Below, piece by piece: positions 40,246-51,257 of a DNA stretch of 64,000 bases (positions are counted from its first letter, which is position 1; every line of letters starts with the position of its first letter). Location: positions 1,922,082 to 1,986,081 of the forward strand of contig JAVTLE010000011.1 of the NCBI GenBank assembly GCA_033439295.1, read 5' to 3'. The notes under the pieces were generated by a model. That model saw only the letters and a program-made list of their open reading frames with translations. It was not told the origin of the DNA and did no database searches. Source of the stretch: Deuterostichococcus epilithicus (taxonomy: Eukaryota; Chlorophyta; Trebouxiophyceae; Prasiolales; Stichococcaceae). A program made the position numbers and the translations under genes.

Positions 40246-42999
40246 ATGGCTCGTATGAAAGCTGCAGCACAGGTGCTGGCGCCTGAGGAAACATTCTGTT
40301 GCTGTGTGCTTCACTGAGGCTGTGTGGTGACTGAACGCTACTTTTCCTGCACACAGCCTGCTGGCGGCAGTGACCACACACGGTGTCCCTAGCATCGACC
40401 ATTGGTTCTTGATCCATGAGTTGCGTGTGCCCCTGGCCTCGGTAGGGGCCGAGCGGCAAGGCGCCGTCGCGCAAGTGTCGCCGCAAGGCGCCGATTCGCA
40501 ACAATCACTTCGACACACTGCCGGACGAAGTGCTCTCTATCGTCTTCGGCATGTTCAACACCTGCTTCAAGATGCTGGTATGAGTCGCGGCCGAGTGTTA
40601 TCGACACATGTGCAGCAGCACCTCACGCCTGCATCCAGTTTGCCGCATCGCCTCCGTCAGGAGTGTGCAGAGGAGAGCAGGAATGCTGGCTGATCCAGAC
40701 ACTTTAATGGTGTCATATCTCGTGTCGCAGGTGGTGCAGCGGGTGTGCCTGCGCTTCCGCCGCCTGCTGGCGTGCCCGGTGGCAAAGGAGACGTGGGGCG
40801 AGATCACCCTGGCCTCCTGGCTGCCGCACGGCCCCGAGGACTTCGACTTCCTGCCATGGCTCCTCCGGCGCAGCCAGGGTCCGTCTGTCCCGCAATCGCG
40901 TGAGCCTGAGCAGACAGAGTGCTGATGCGGGAGACATGATGCAATGGGCCCCAACAGGAGCAATTACTGTGCCCGGCCAGCGGCACTGTGGGGCGGGTCC
41001 TTCGGACAGTACGCAACGCGCAGCCGGCCCGTTGTCGCCCTGACTGGCCAAGGTGCGTGACGCGGCCCGCTTGCTCTCGCTCAGTTGTGTGCAGCCCCTG
41101 TAGTGCAGGTATCGAAAAGGTGCAGGTGGACATGAAGGAGTTTCAGTGCAATTGCGGCGCGATCCCTGCACTGGTTCAGGTGTGGTCCGACAAGGTCATG
41201 CGAGGTCCAATTGAACAGGCCAAGCCGATCGATGGTGCAACGAATGATGTGGCCTTGTGATGGCTGCCAGCTGACATGTGCGCGTGCATGGGTGCGGCTG
41301 TTGCAGCGGCACATGCCGCCAGGCAGCCGCTTTCATTTCCCCTGCGTTGATGCACTTCAGCAGCGTGGGGCCGGCAGCAGTACGTAGTACCACCCGTGAG
41401 ACAAGGATGCTGGTGAGCCCTGCTGCCAGCTCCTGAATGTCAAGCGGTTGCATGACGTTGAGAGGACAGTACATACTTGCACGACATCAGGTGCATTTCA
41501 CGTTTTCGGGTTTCAGGCACTGGCGGGCGCGCTGGCGCCGCGACACGTGCAGCTGGGTCTGGCAGCCTCGCAGTACAGCTTCCGGCCTTTCTGGTGGCCG
41601 CCCAGAGCGCTGCCGGCGCTAGGTGCCACACTCATCACGCTAGAGGTCCGTAGCTCAATGCGCGCCGCGATGGTGAAGTGCATCTGCATTGGCGGCACTC
41701 TGCCCCGCCCGCAGAGGTGTTGTGCTCCCGCGGCATCGCACTGGACATTGTGCTCTTGCGGGCCCGCGGGGACCCGCTCGCTCCCTCTGCGCTTGTCGCC
41801 TCCTGACCCTTGGCGCCGTCCTGCAGCGCACGGGCAGTGACATGTGTTGTCGAACTGACCACGGTGTTCTCCTGTTGCGGCCCCCGCAGCTGTCGGTCCG
41901 AGTCTTCAGCGTCGAACGGGGCGACCTGCAGACCCTCCTGTCCCTGGAGGCCCTGCAAGACCTGGAGCTGGATATGTCTCATCCCTCTCCCTGGCATTCC
42001 CCCTGGGCTTCGGCGATGAAGACCCAGATGTAGAGGCGGAGGCCGCGGCCGCCGCCGCGGCCGCCGCCGCGGACTTCCGCCTGACTTCCCTCCGTCGCAT
42101 GCATATCTCGTACTGCCGCAACCAGAGGTATGATCGCACACTGGATGCCAAACAGACGATGTTTCCCACAGCATCCTCATCGCCTGTGCTGAGGACTGGT
42201 CCGCTGCGCAATCCTGCGTAGACCCATGGGCATGACAGGACCTGCAGACCTGCAGAGAGCTCTCGAGAAGCCTGCTGCATGAGAGAGGCAGGCAGGAGAA
42301 ACATCAATCGATGCTGTGATGCATATTGCGCTCTGGCCGCACGTCCTTGGCATTGAGCTGCCCGTTCTTGCACGTGGAGCAGGGTCATCGAGGGACTGCT
42401 GCCGGCCGCCGGCAAGCTGCCACAGCTGAAAGAGCTCACCCTCAAGGGCTGCCAAGTCGGCACCAAGGCGCCTGCCGCCATCGCTGGGCTGGTGGCCCTC
42501 ACCAGCCTGAGCCTCAAACGCAACGGCTTTGGCGGCAAAGTGCCGCGGCTCAACCTCCCGAACCTCAAGACCCTAAACATCAGCTACTTTCCCATCAACG
42601 ACTACCGCCGCCCGCTCCTGGTGTGTTTCAACCATGCTGCTGTTGTGAAGGGACCCTCAGTTGCTTGTTCTGTCTTTTACAATTCTGCCGAAATTCGACT
42701 TGTACCTGCCAAGTGGCCAAACGCAGCGGCTGCTGAGTCTCCGCAGCACATGCAATGGGGATGTTTTGAGCGACCAAAACGCCGGCACATGCCCTCATCC
42801 GCAGGGCCTGGACGCTCTGACATATCTGCGCTGCCGCGGCCTGCACGAAGGGAGCCACTTTTCTGACGCCGTCGCCGCCCTGGGCGGCCTGCGGGTGCTG
42901 GACCTGCGCCACGTGGCCTGGGACGACTATGCGTATGACCTGGGAGTGCTGCACGAGCGCCTGGCGGCTGCGGACTCGTCCTGCCTCGTCTGCTTCTGA
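40246..42999 (+). CDS. F-box / leucine-rich-repeat protein
   Basis: F-box proteins recruit substrates to SCF ubiquitin ligases; the LRR part usually binds the substrate. Exons: a tentative first exon 40,246-40,272 (MARMKAAAQ), then 40,446-40,577 with the F-box core TLPDEVLSIVFGMF, 40,731-40,878 (QRVCLRFRRLLA, the second half of the box), a short exon from 41,109 whose donor could be 41,125, 41,173 or 41,179 (all in phase), 41,517-41,645, about 41,890-42,127, 42,383-42,620 and 42,805-42,999. LRR-type lines include LEALQDLELD, LTSLRRMHISYC, LPQLKELTLKGCQ, LVALTSLSLKRNGF, LPNLKTLNISYF and LGGLRVLDLRHVAW. In the 41,890-42,127 exon the frame shifts: LELD reads in one frame and VSSLSLAFPLGFGDEDPD in another, near 41,975. 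This suggests an indel or a missed splice. The start codon is tentative. Confidence 0.78.
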
Positions 43000-44909
43000 G
43001 GGGCTGGCAGTGGTGTATCAGACCAACAGAGGAGCCTCCCCCCAGACAAATGACGAGCCCTGCGAGGAGAGGAGTCGGGTGCCCCGCATCGGGCCTGGCC
43101 TTCAGAGGTTTGCGAGGTCGGCGGCGATTTATTTCAGTGGCGGCGGGGGCAGCAGTAGGGTCGACACGTCCCAACACATGTGGCGTCTTATCAACCTACG
43201 GTATTACTTGCTAAGTTGCATAACTACAGCGGCATTCACAGGCGTCAAGCCCGGCATGGCAGCATCCTTCTGGAGGCACTGTGATTTGAAAATGGCTATG
43301 CATTGGAATGCTTGATTTCATGGAAAGATCGAGCAGCAAAATGATCTTGCGGCAAAGTGGCCGAGTCAAGACGAGGTATAGATACGGTGATTGCAGGGTT
43401 GTGAATAAGTGCTGCACCGCCCTGCATGTGCCCGACAACGACGTTGATAGAATGCTTGTCACGGTGTCTATTTCTCCTGTGCGTCCACTGTGGGTCGAAA
43501 CCTTCACTCGAGCTGTGCATGTTGAGCTGCATTGACCACAGGCAAAGACACCACCCACTTTACGTTCCGTCTCACTGTACGCAACCCGCCTCATTTGAGG
43601 TCCACTGGCACAAATGCCTTAGAAACTCCACTCACTTCTCTGCAGCCCCAGCTGTTGCCTCACCCACCTCCGGTGCGGCGGCCGTGACGCGGGTGGCCCG
43701 CAGCAGCCGCCGCCGCAGCGGCGGCGTGCTCGAGAGCACAGGTGGCCCGGCGTCGTTCAGCGCGCTGCCAATCTCCAGTCGCAGGTGGTGCCCGATGGGT
43801 GGGGCAAGCTTATTCATGGCGAGAGGGGACTAGCTTCGGCTGCAGCACGAGCGAAAAAATTTGCCAGCGCAGCATCCGACATGGCGAGAGTAGTCGCTGC
43901 AGCGACCACAGCTGACGAGAACACAGTTCGAAATTGGCTCCTGGTGGAAAGGCGAGGTGAGGTGGCGCACGCACAGGTGCTCAAGCAGCGAGGCGTTTTT
44001 TTCCCGTGCATCAGGACTGCGCCATCAGGATGTTGCAGGCGTTGAGGCTCAAGCGGCGGAGCGACACAGCCCTAAGTCCCCTCCGACGCCGGCAGTGGCA
44101 CGCCACTGAAGCGGTACGGCATTCCGGCCGGGGACAGGTCCTGCGGGATTGCGGTATGCATCGTGTTGATGTTTCTTTGCATCCGCGAGGTGCGCCTCCC
44201 GGCGTGTGGCCAGCGGCAGGTAGCATGCACGGGTTGGTTGGTTACTGGGCTTGGACAGGGCGCAGACAGGGCTGAGTGCGGCCCTCGCAAGGGTGCCAGG
44301 CGGTCGACATCCTATGTGTAAGGGGGTAAGGAAGGTTGATGCCGCAGCCGCACCCATGAATGCATGAATGGACAAGAGTCAAGTGCTGCTACTGGCTGCC
44401 AGTCATGTGCCTCGCGTTGAGGTCCGACGAGCCTGCATGAAGGAGCTGTTTGCGTCCTTTGCAGCTCAGTGTAAGAGCAGAGAGCGCCAAGCCACCCAGT
44501 TCCTGCAGCGCATGCGCGATGCCCGGCAACGCTCCAATAGGTGGGTCAGGTAGCGATCGCATGGCGTATTCTATTGTCAGTGCGGGTGATTTGCGGCGAG
44601 TCTGCACTTGTCGCGAATGCAGCATTGCGCACGCTGGCTCGAGAGCTGCTCACGTGCCTGCGCCAAAGTATGACTAAAAGTGGTTGCCCTGTTGAGCCTG
44701 CTCACAGCTCTGGCCCTGTTCTCAACGTTCAGTAGTAAGTTGAGCTGCAGTCTTGGTCTAATTCTGCGACCTGAAGACGCACGGCCGGGAATTTCGCCTT
44801 GGTGCACAGCGGTTGTGCGTTGCCAGCCGAGCAATCCTGAACAACAGTCCACCTTGCGGAAGTCCCTCGCAGCAAATCATATCGGTGCAGCCACCAGTGG
44901 TCTGCAGGG
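43000..44909. other. largely unassigned region between the F-box and TLC genes
   Basis: No gene is securely supported across these 1.9 kb. The best candidate is a small minus-strand frame at 43,632-43,817, listed separately. Open frames at 43,814-44,011 (minus) and 44,368-44,553 (plus, ending QFLQRMRDARQRSNR) look protein-like in composition but have no partner exons I could connect. An upstream exon of the TLC gene could also lie here, since its Met is preceded by a CTGCAG that could act as an acceptor. Confidence 0.4.
43632..43817 (-). CDS. possible first exon of a small unknown gene
   Basis: A Met-initiated frame (MNKLAPPIGHHLRLEIGSAL at its start) continues as a Pro/Arg/Ala-rich stretch and meets a perfect GTGAGT donor at about 43,650, after AGAAE. 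Its codon usage is GC-rich like the real exons nearby. I could not find the next exon with confidence. It could be an exon of a longer minus-strand gene, or chance. Confidence 0.25.
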   Translation of the reverse strand: MNKLAPPIGHHLRLEIGSALNDAGPPVLSSTPPLRRRLLRATRVTAAAPEVGEATAGAAEK

Positions 44910-47566
44910 ATGGCCAGCCGGTTGCAGGAGCTGGAGGGCAGCGCCCAGAAATTCCTCCACCACTACGGCGCCGGCCTGCCCATCACTGGAGGTGCAGCCA
45001 TTTTGACGCTTCAACGGTGTTTGCGAGCCCCTAAAACACCTTCAGAGCTTGTAAACTAAGCGGGCACAGCGCCGCCGCAGGCACCGCGCTTGAGCCGCTA
45101 CCGCTGCTGGTGGCCGGCTTTGCCGCGGCGTTCTATGTGGCCTATGCCTTCTGGAGCGTGCTACCGCTGACGTCCTCCAAGGGGTGCGCTAACCGCAACC
45201 ATGCCGGTGGCACAACTCGTTGCGGGGACTGTTGTGCCGAACATCGTAGCAACCTGCGCCCCCAACACGGCGACTTGACGCTCTTCGCTGCACGCCTCGC
45301 TGCCCATTCTCCTGGTTGTGCATGCAACACATCCCAGACCTAGTCTCGCCCTTGCACAGGACAAAGCTGCGCGGCACCTTCAGCTCGTGCACCATTTCCA
45401 TCTTCCACGGGCTGGTGACCACGGCCATCGCTACCGCGGAGGTGCGGGGCTGCTGCCCATTACTGAGCGCCTGCAGGGCGGTCCAAGGGCTGCTCGCTTG
45501 GCTTCCATGCGTACTTGACGCCCCTTGTTCCTGTCCACAGATCGCGAAGGCCTGGCCGGTTGAGGTTGCCTCGAGCAACACGCCGCGGCAGGATTTGCTG
45601 TTGCTGTTCTCAACGGTGAGTAAAGCACCAGTACAGCACCAACTCCCTTTCTGCAGCTCCTGACACAGCAGCAGCATTGCAGCTCGGGTTGCCGTCTGCT
45701 TATCGAGTGGCAGCGTGTGCAGCAGTGCTGTTCAGCGCCATTCGTGAGAGCACCAGCAGTGGCACCCCCAAGGGCTCCCTGCAACCCCGCAGGCGTACAT
45801 GATTGTGGACCTGTTCTGCTTCCTGCTGCCCTTCACGCCCAACGACTTCCTGTTCGTGGGCCACCACTTCATGACATCCTCCTACATGATCACCAGCGTG
45901 GTGCGTCACCGACTTAACCCTGAATGTCGTGACTGCCACACTGGTTTGTGTTGGCAGCGCGCTCACGTCTCGCCGCAGACCTGCAGGAAACGCCGCCGCA
46001 GGCTGCAGGAACGACCGCCTGCTCGAAGATCCACAGGAGGTGCTTGGAAAAGTTGCCGCCAACTGGTAGAACATGATTGGCCTCCTCCCAGGCTGCAGGA
46101 ACCACCGCCTGCTCCCAAGGTTCACAGGAGATGCTCGGCAAGGCTGTGCCAAAAGTCAAACCAAAGCTGGTTCCTTCCGCCTGCAGCTGCTGGGCCGCGG
46201 CGGCGTGTCAGTGCTAATCCTCATGGCGCTGGGCGAGTCGACCAGCATCTTCCAGAACGGCTGGTACATGGCGCGTGACCTGCGTAAGGACTCGAGGGTG
46301 TGCTTTCTCTCGCCTCTTGCCGCAACTTGCTGTGCTTCTTGGGAGGTGGCGGGATGGCCGACGCTGCCGATCTGCACAGCGGACTGGCGCCTGCCAGCAC
46401 TGCCGATACAGCATGGCGCCGGGCTGTGCAACCACATGCACCTTGTCGGGTCAACAAGCTGCACTATCGGCGCCGCAAGGCCGTGTGACGCTGTTTGCAT
46501 ATCCAACAGACCTGCAGTGCAAATGCGCTGCTGTGCGGGCCATGGGAGCCTGCTGAGGCTGCCGCGCAATGAACCTGCCGTGCTCCTTCAGCTGTACCCG
46601 CGGCTCGCTGCGCATGCCTCTCCGCTCCAGGTCTTCGTTCTTGAAGTACAGGTTCACGAATGCATTTTTTTCTTTGTCATACCCTGCAGCTGGCGGCGTC
46701 TGCCTTCAAGAAGTTGTCTCCGGTCTACACCGTGATCTTCGTCATCGTGCGCACACTTATTGGTCCGCCCGCCATCACCTGGCTGGCGCGGCACCTGGTG
46801 CATTCTGCCGCCCTGCCGCTGTCACTCAGGTGCGGGCTCTCAACCCAGCAGCTCCCAGGCGCATGTATCAATACCGTTCCCCAACACCCCCACCCTTTCA
46901 GTGGCCAAGTTGGCACGGCTGCAAGCATCTTGTGATGCAATAGGGAGCCTCTCCGACTCGTGCACAGTCGTGGACCCTGTCGTCACAGCCAGCAGTGGTC
47001 GACTGGGTGCACTCCGCCAAACTCCTAGTCCTCTAGCTGCGGGGTGCATGCATGCAGCTCGCCACCCAGGGCGACTCTCAGTCTGCAGCTCTCGCTGATG
47101 GCCTGGCCCCGCAGACTCTCGCGCATGGCCTGGCCCCGCAGCTCAGGCCCCCACTGGGCGACGGCGCAGTGGTGGGCGTTCTCATGCCTGGCCCGCTGCT
47201 GGGGCGTGCAATGCTCAGGCATCCGGAAATGCTATGACATCATCTCCGCATCTGGCCCATTGCTGGGGCGTGCATTGCTCAGGACAATTGTCAGTGTTAC
47301 GCATCATGTCTGTAGGTTCTACTGGGCGGCGTGCGCAGTGCTGGGCGTCGCCAACAAAACAAAATGTGGTTGACGGATTCACTTCCAGGTCCAGTAATCA
47401 ATCGCCCGGATGGGTTTTCTGGAATGTGCACAGGTACTACTGGGCGGCGTGCGCGGTGCTGGGCGTCGCCGGCAGCCAACTGTGGACCTACAAGCTGGTG
47501 CGCGGGCTGCGCAAGCACATGCGGGCGACAGCGGTGGCGCAGCAGGAGATGAAGAAGGCGCGGTGA
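44910..47566 (+). CDS. TLC-domain (TRAM-LAG1-CLN8) membrane protein, 277 aa
   Basis: TLC proteins are multi-pass membrane proteins with lipid-sensing or lipid-synthesis roles (ceramide synthase, CLN8, TLCD). Eight exons join in phase: 44,910-44,991; 45,081-45,183; 45,360-45,441; 45,541-45,615; 45,793-45,900; 46,187-46,297; 46,690-46,829; 47,433/4-47,566. Visible blocks are a first helix LPLLVAGFAAAFYVAYAFW, RGTFSSCTISIFHGLVTTAI, AYMIVDLFCFLLPF, the His pair in FVGHHFMTSSYMITS, VLILMALGESTSIFQNG, VYTVIFVIVRTLIGPPAITW and YYWAACAVLGVAGSQLWTY, with a basic tail ending EMKKAR. The HH and helix pattern fit the plant/algal TLCD-like group rather than ceramide synthases, because no LAG1 motif with the full double-His/double-Asp set is seen. 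A duplicate of the start of the last exon at 47,316 offers an alternative, shorter C-terminus. The ATG follows a possible acceptor, so an upstream exon cannot be excluded. Confidence 0.85.
46000..46145 (+). repeat. tandem duplication in TLC intron 5
   Basis: A segment with CAGGCTGCAGGAAC, CCGCCTGCTC and CCACAGGAG-type words near 46,000-46,050 recurs near 46,090-46,140. The period is close to 90 bases, with several mismatches. Both copies carry AG acceptor-like trinucleotides upstream of the true acceptor at 46,186. Confidence 0.75.
47189..47285 (+). repeat. 63-bp-period duplication in TLC intron 7
   Basis: A word of about 30 bases (beginning TGGCCC, with GCTGGGGCGTGCA and GCTCAGG) occurs at 47,189 and at 47,252. 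Just to the left, ATGGCCTGGCCCCGCAG occurs twice with a period of about 27 bases (from about 47,098). Confidence 0.8.
47311..47373 (+). other. duplicated, alternative last exon of the TLC gene
   Basis: TAG/GTTCTACTGGGCGGCGTG at 47,313 copies the start of the true last exon (CAG/GTACTACTGGGCGGCGTG at 47,431). The copies match for about 40 bases and are offset by 118. Copy 1 has its own AG acceptor in the same phase and would code FYWAACAVLGVANKTKCG before a TGA at 47,371-47,373. It is therefore a usable alternative terminal exon that removes the basic tail, or a decayed duplicate. Confidence 0.7.
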
Positions 47567-48309
47567 AGTGAGAAGAACAGGAGAAGCACAAAGCACGAGG
47601 AGGCGGCGGGGTGGCGGGCGGGTCGGCGGGACGGCCGGCGAGGCGACAGCGACGTCGGCTTTTGCCCGCTCCTGCGCCCGGCAGCCTGGACTGGGCTCGT
47701 GGCGGTGTGACACATCTGCCGGACAGGGGCGGCAGACTGTGTGCGCGAAGCGCGCCTCGCGAGCTGCGCCGACGTGCCCGGTCGACATATTGTGAAGGCT
47801 TGCGAACACATTACCAAATATGATCTTGTATACTTGGTGGGCCATGGCGGGCCGAAGGGATGCATGCTGCCCGCCCATTCGTGGGGCTGAAGTGGCTGGT
47901 CGGGCGCTGCGCTCCCCTGCATGAACTACGCCAACAAACGCAACTACGCCAACGACGCGTAGTGCGTCGTTCGTCGAGCCGCACTTGCACACGATTGGGG
48001 CTGTAAGCCTCTGACCGGTTACGAGGCTGCACAACGTCGAATGACGGAAGGAGATTTTCTTCGAAGCAGCAACGTCGCTTCTTGACTGGAATGTCACGTC
48101 AGGCAGAAATAAAGACAGTTTCGAGAGCTTCGCTTGCTCGGCAATCATACATGTCTAAGGAGCCCTTCAATAGCAGCCGCGACTGGTGTCAGCAATTCAC
48201 GAGATCATTGCTGTGTTACGTTCGCCTGATTGAGTAACGTGCTAGAAACATCACATCATGCGGCAATCCTACTGCCTGCTGGCATCATTCCCAGTGTGGT
48301 TCATTATAG
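47567..48309. other. intergenic stretch behind the TLC gene
   Basis: It holds the 3' end of the TLC gene (a TGTAA lies at 48,002) and the 3' end of the minus-strand glycine-tail gene. An 851-base open frame on the minus strand overlaps the TLC 3' end but shows no domain. Nothing else is supported. Confidence 0.4.
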
Positions 48310-48864
48310 TCAGTCGCCGCCGCCGCCGCCGCAACCGCCTCCACAGCCACCGCCGCCTCCACCAGCTTCAATGTCGCCAGCACCTGGGATCCTGCGTGCA
48401 TACACGTCTCGAGTAACCCCTTGTCAAGCTGGGACGTAAAGCAATCAATCATCTGTCGCTGTCGCACTGGAAGTAAGAAAGCAATCTCTTCAGCGTCCAG
48501 TGCTGATGTTGCCCAAAATAACAAGCTATCAGCTCCGGATGCGTGTATGCATCATACGCATTTTGTGCATTCCTGGCATGTACTGTCATAATGCTACTGT
48601 TGCAAGACCGAGCCTGATCACGAAAGAACAGCATTATTATCCGATGACTCTGGACGACAGCGGCGCATCGTAAGCATTCTACTCACCTCTTGGTGGAGGC
48701 GGCGACGCCACAGCAGCAGCTGCAGAGTATACAAGGATCATCAACAGCGCGAGAAGCCTGCAAAAGACTTCAAAAGCGATTTGCAAGCCAACAGGTGTGT
48801 GTTCGCGGCCTCCGTGCGTGCCACTGGCTGTAGTGCCACTGGCGTAAAGGATTGCAGTCTCCAT
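48310..48864 (-). CDS. small single-pass membrane protein with glycine-rich tail, copy A, 83 aa
   Basis: Unnamed. Two exons, 48,687-48,864 and 48,310-48,383, join in phase with a GTGAGT donor. The protein starts METAILYASGTT, has one hydrophobic helix near residues 29-52 (FCRLLALLMILVYSAAAAV), a short Pro run and then, from the second exon, AGDIEAGGG followed by a Gly tail broken only by two Cys, ending GGD. The words GDIE-x-GGG recur in the copy at 49,928-50,660, which is my main reason for calling this a gene. There is no signal peptide beyond the helix itself. Function is unknown. Confidence 0.55.
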
Positions 48865-49927
48865 AGAATTGACCTGCCAAAGGCACCAAAACGTGAATGA
48901 AGAACTTACACAGGCTGCTGAGCCATAGCAACGTTGCAGGGCGTGCGGGGGCACGTGTGCGTGGGCGGGCGGTGGCATATGTGCATCACAAACAGCAGCA
49001 ACGGACAGGCAATGCACGATAGGAACTCATCATGGCAAATGATTCTCAGCTACTCTGCAGCATTGGCCGATGAGAATCATTCACATCATCTATGCTTCTT
49101 ATTACTGCCAAATTCCATGCGCCCTGCGAAAGTTCCTGGGCGGCCACGGATGCTGATGCGCAACGATGATGCCACTATTCCTTGATTCGATTGGCCAGAG
49201 AATGACACAGCGTGGTAGGACTCACCTCTTTGCCGATCCTCTGTCGAACCGTCTACGAGCTGCAATCAATGTACCCGACGTCAAGTGGCAGCTGGCGTGC
49301 TCGCCTCGCAAGACCGATATCCCCTGGCTGCGTCAACTTAGACACTTGTTGTAGGAGGGCAATGGAAAAGCAATAGAGCTCCAGTTTCAGTCTCACTACA
49401 TGCAACTGGCATGCAACTCCAAAGCAATCCTCGTTTCGGAGGCCCCAGATTCCACTGGTGGAATCTGCTGGCTGCGTGCCTCCGGAACGACCCGGGCCGG
49501 AGTCACTCGCCTCATCACAGCTCCTATTGTGTCTGCAGTACTGCAATTGCACGCATAAGAACCACCAACTGCTGCTTCAAGGCGTCATCGGAGCATCGGC
49601 TGGGGATGCCGCAAGCCAAAAATCGACCAACGGACGTCCCTGCTGGAGTTCGGACGGCTCTGGCTGAGAAACAGCAATACCTAAGCAGTCGGCAAACAGG
49701 TATGTAAGCAGCGTGCAGAGCTCAGCCTCCTGCTGGTGCAACGCCTGCTGAGTTTGCTCGGTCCAGCAGAGTGTCAAATCCTTCCATCCGCCAGCAACAT
49801 TTGAGTAGTGTGTCATCTTAGGTGAGCTGTGTGCCCGGCGCGCGCGCGCAAGCCATCACCGGCGGTTGCATGACCCTAATGAGTGCTGATGCGCTGGTCT
49901 TGAGCACCAATTTATCTTGCAAGCAGT
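48865..49927. other. intergenic stretch between glycine-tail copies A and B
   Basis: The two flanking genes point away from each other, so this should contain both promoters. Open frames at 49,253-49,552 and 49,411-49,707 have no domains and lie on opposite strands of the same DNA. A short GCGCGCGCGC run occurs near 49,838. Nothing further is supported. Confidence 0.4.
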
Positions 49928-50660
49928 ATGCTGTGTGCGACTAATTCGTTCGCAGGCATGCAGAGGATGTCAGCGTTACTAGGCTTGGGAGGCCTCCGTG
50001 CGGCTGCTTTGGGTGGTGACGGTTCGCATAGCGGCAGCGAGAATAAGGCCGGAGAGATGTTCGCATTTGTGTTGCTCGGGCTCTTCATCCTCGTATTCAT
50101 GTGCATGTTCGCCTCGTGCTGCCGCCGCTGCTACTGCGGCAGTGCCACAACGATGTGAGTGCGCCAGCCGGCAGGCGCACCGGCCTGCAATTTTCGAGCC
50201 ATTCGTGATGGATCCTACACCAGCATGCATGCGCACAAGCATATCTCGAGCTCTGTTTGACCTACACGGCAGCCCCAGTTCCGCATTGACACGTGTTGCT
50301 ACATATGTATGTATGACTGCTAGGATATCAGGAGCTCATCAGTTCCCATTATATAGCTAGGCGACGAGTCCTGCTGGATATGCTCATGTACGTTAAAACT
50401 TGGCGAGGCCAGTGGGCGACATTGAGAGCGGTGGAGGTAGAGCTGCGTGCGGTGATGGTGTTAGCAGTGGAGGCGGCAGTGGAGGCGATTGTGGCGGCGG
50501 CGGCGGTGGCGGCAGTGGAGGCGGCGGCGGCGGCGGCGGCGGTTATAATTCAAACGCAGCATCAGGACGGAGGAACGTTGTGACTACCCTGGTGATCCAT
50601 GCGACAGTAGGGATACTAAATCAAACCAAAGCGAGCACGTGTGCTCATACAATCATATGA
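49928..50660 (+). CDS. small single-pass membrane protein with Cys cluster and glycine-rich tail, copy B, about 159 aa
   Basis: Unnamed. Exon 1 (49,928-50,154) codes an Ala/Gly/Leu-rich N-terminus, one strong helix (FAFVLLGLFILVFMCMFA) and a juxtamembrane Cys cluster S-C-C-R-R-C-Y-C, ending at a GTGAGT donor. Exon 2 (50,408-50,660) joins in phase and codes PVGDIESGGGRAACGDG, then a long Gly run with scattered Ser and Cys, YNSNAASG, and a short hydrophobic end. The start could also be an inner Met at residue 11 or 14. A TGTAA lies at 50,682, 22 bases behind the stop, which supports the 3' end. Cys next to the helix suggests S-acylation. The role is unknown. Confidence 0.6.
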
Positions 50661-51257
50661 TAGATATTGATGAGAACCATCTGTAACATGGCGGGTGGCC
50701 GTGACTGCATCTCCATGCAGCGCAGCATGATGCACCGGCCCAGCGTGCACAAGCAGGAGGAGACCCAAGTGAATACGTTACAAATAGCTGGCATACGTCA
50801 GATGATGCTTTCACGAGCACTCGTAATCCAACAAACGTGAGTTCACAACAACAAACATTGTCACATCGGCGAGCTCCCAGAACTTTTGGAGGCAACACAG
50901 CAATCACGTTGATGCTCGTATCATTTCCGTCACGCATGTGTGCCCATGTGAACACGATTCCTCCCACGAATCAGCATCCCTCTGAGACAACAGATGAACC
51001 AAGACCGATGCTGTTAGTTGGCAGATTTTATGGCAGTGTTCGACATGCCAGGCTGCAAAACACCACGGATGCACCGTTGCGGTAACCGCATGGCACATGT
51101 GCATTGTACAATAGTAACACTGCGACCTTGTTGCGCCGGATGCTAATATGTCAGCGCCTCAATAATCAATCAGCAACTTTGCGGATCGCGGTGTTTCAGC
51201 GCATTCTTTACTTGCTGTTGCGCGCTATCTCACTGCAACGGTGCCTCTTGACAATAT
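50661..51257. other. intergenic stretch between glycine-tail copies B and C
   Basis: Two convergent genes end into this region. I see no supported exon. A TGTAA at 50,682-50,686 fits the 3' end of copy B. The base composition is close to neutral GC. Confidence 0.4.
50682..50686 (+). terminator. TGTAA polyadenylation signal of glycine-tail copy B
   Basis: A TGTAA lies 22 bases after the stop codon, in sense orientation. Confidence 0.5.

Noticed and set aside
47297-48148. Minus-strand open frame of 283 codons
   Set aside because: It is antisense to the TLC last exon and 3' region, with no domain or splice support.
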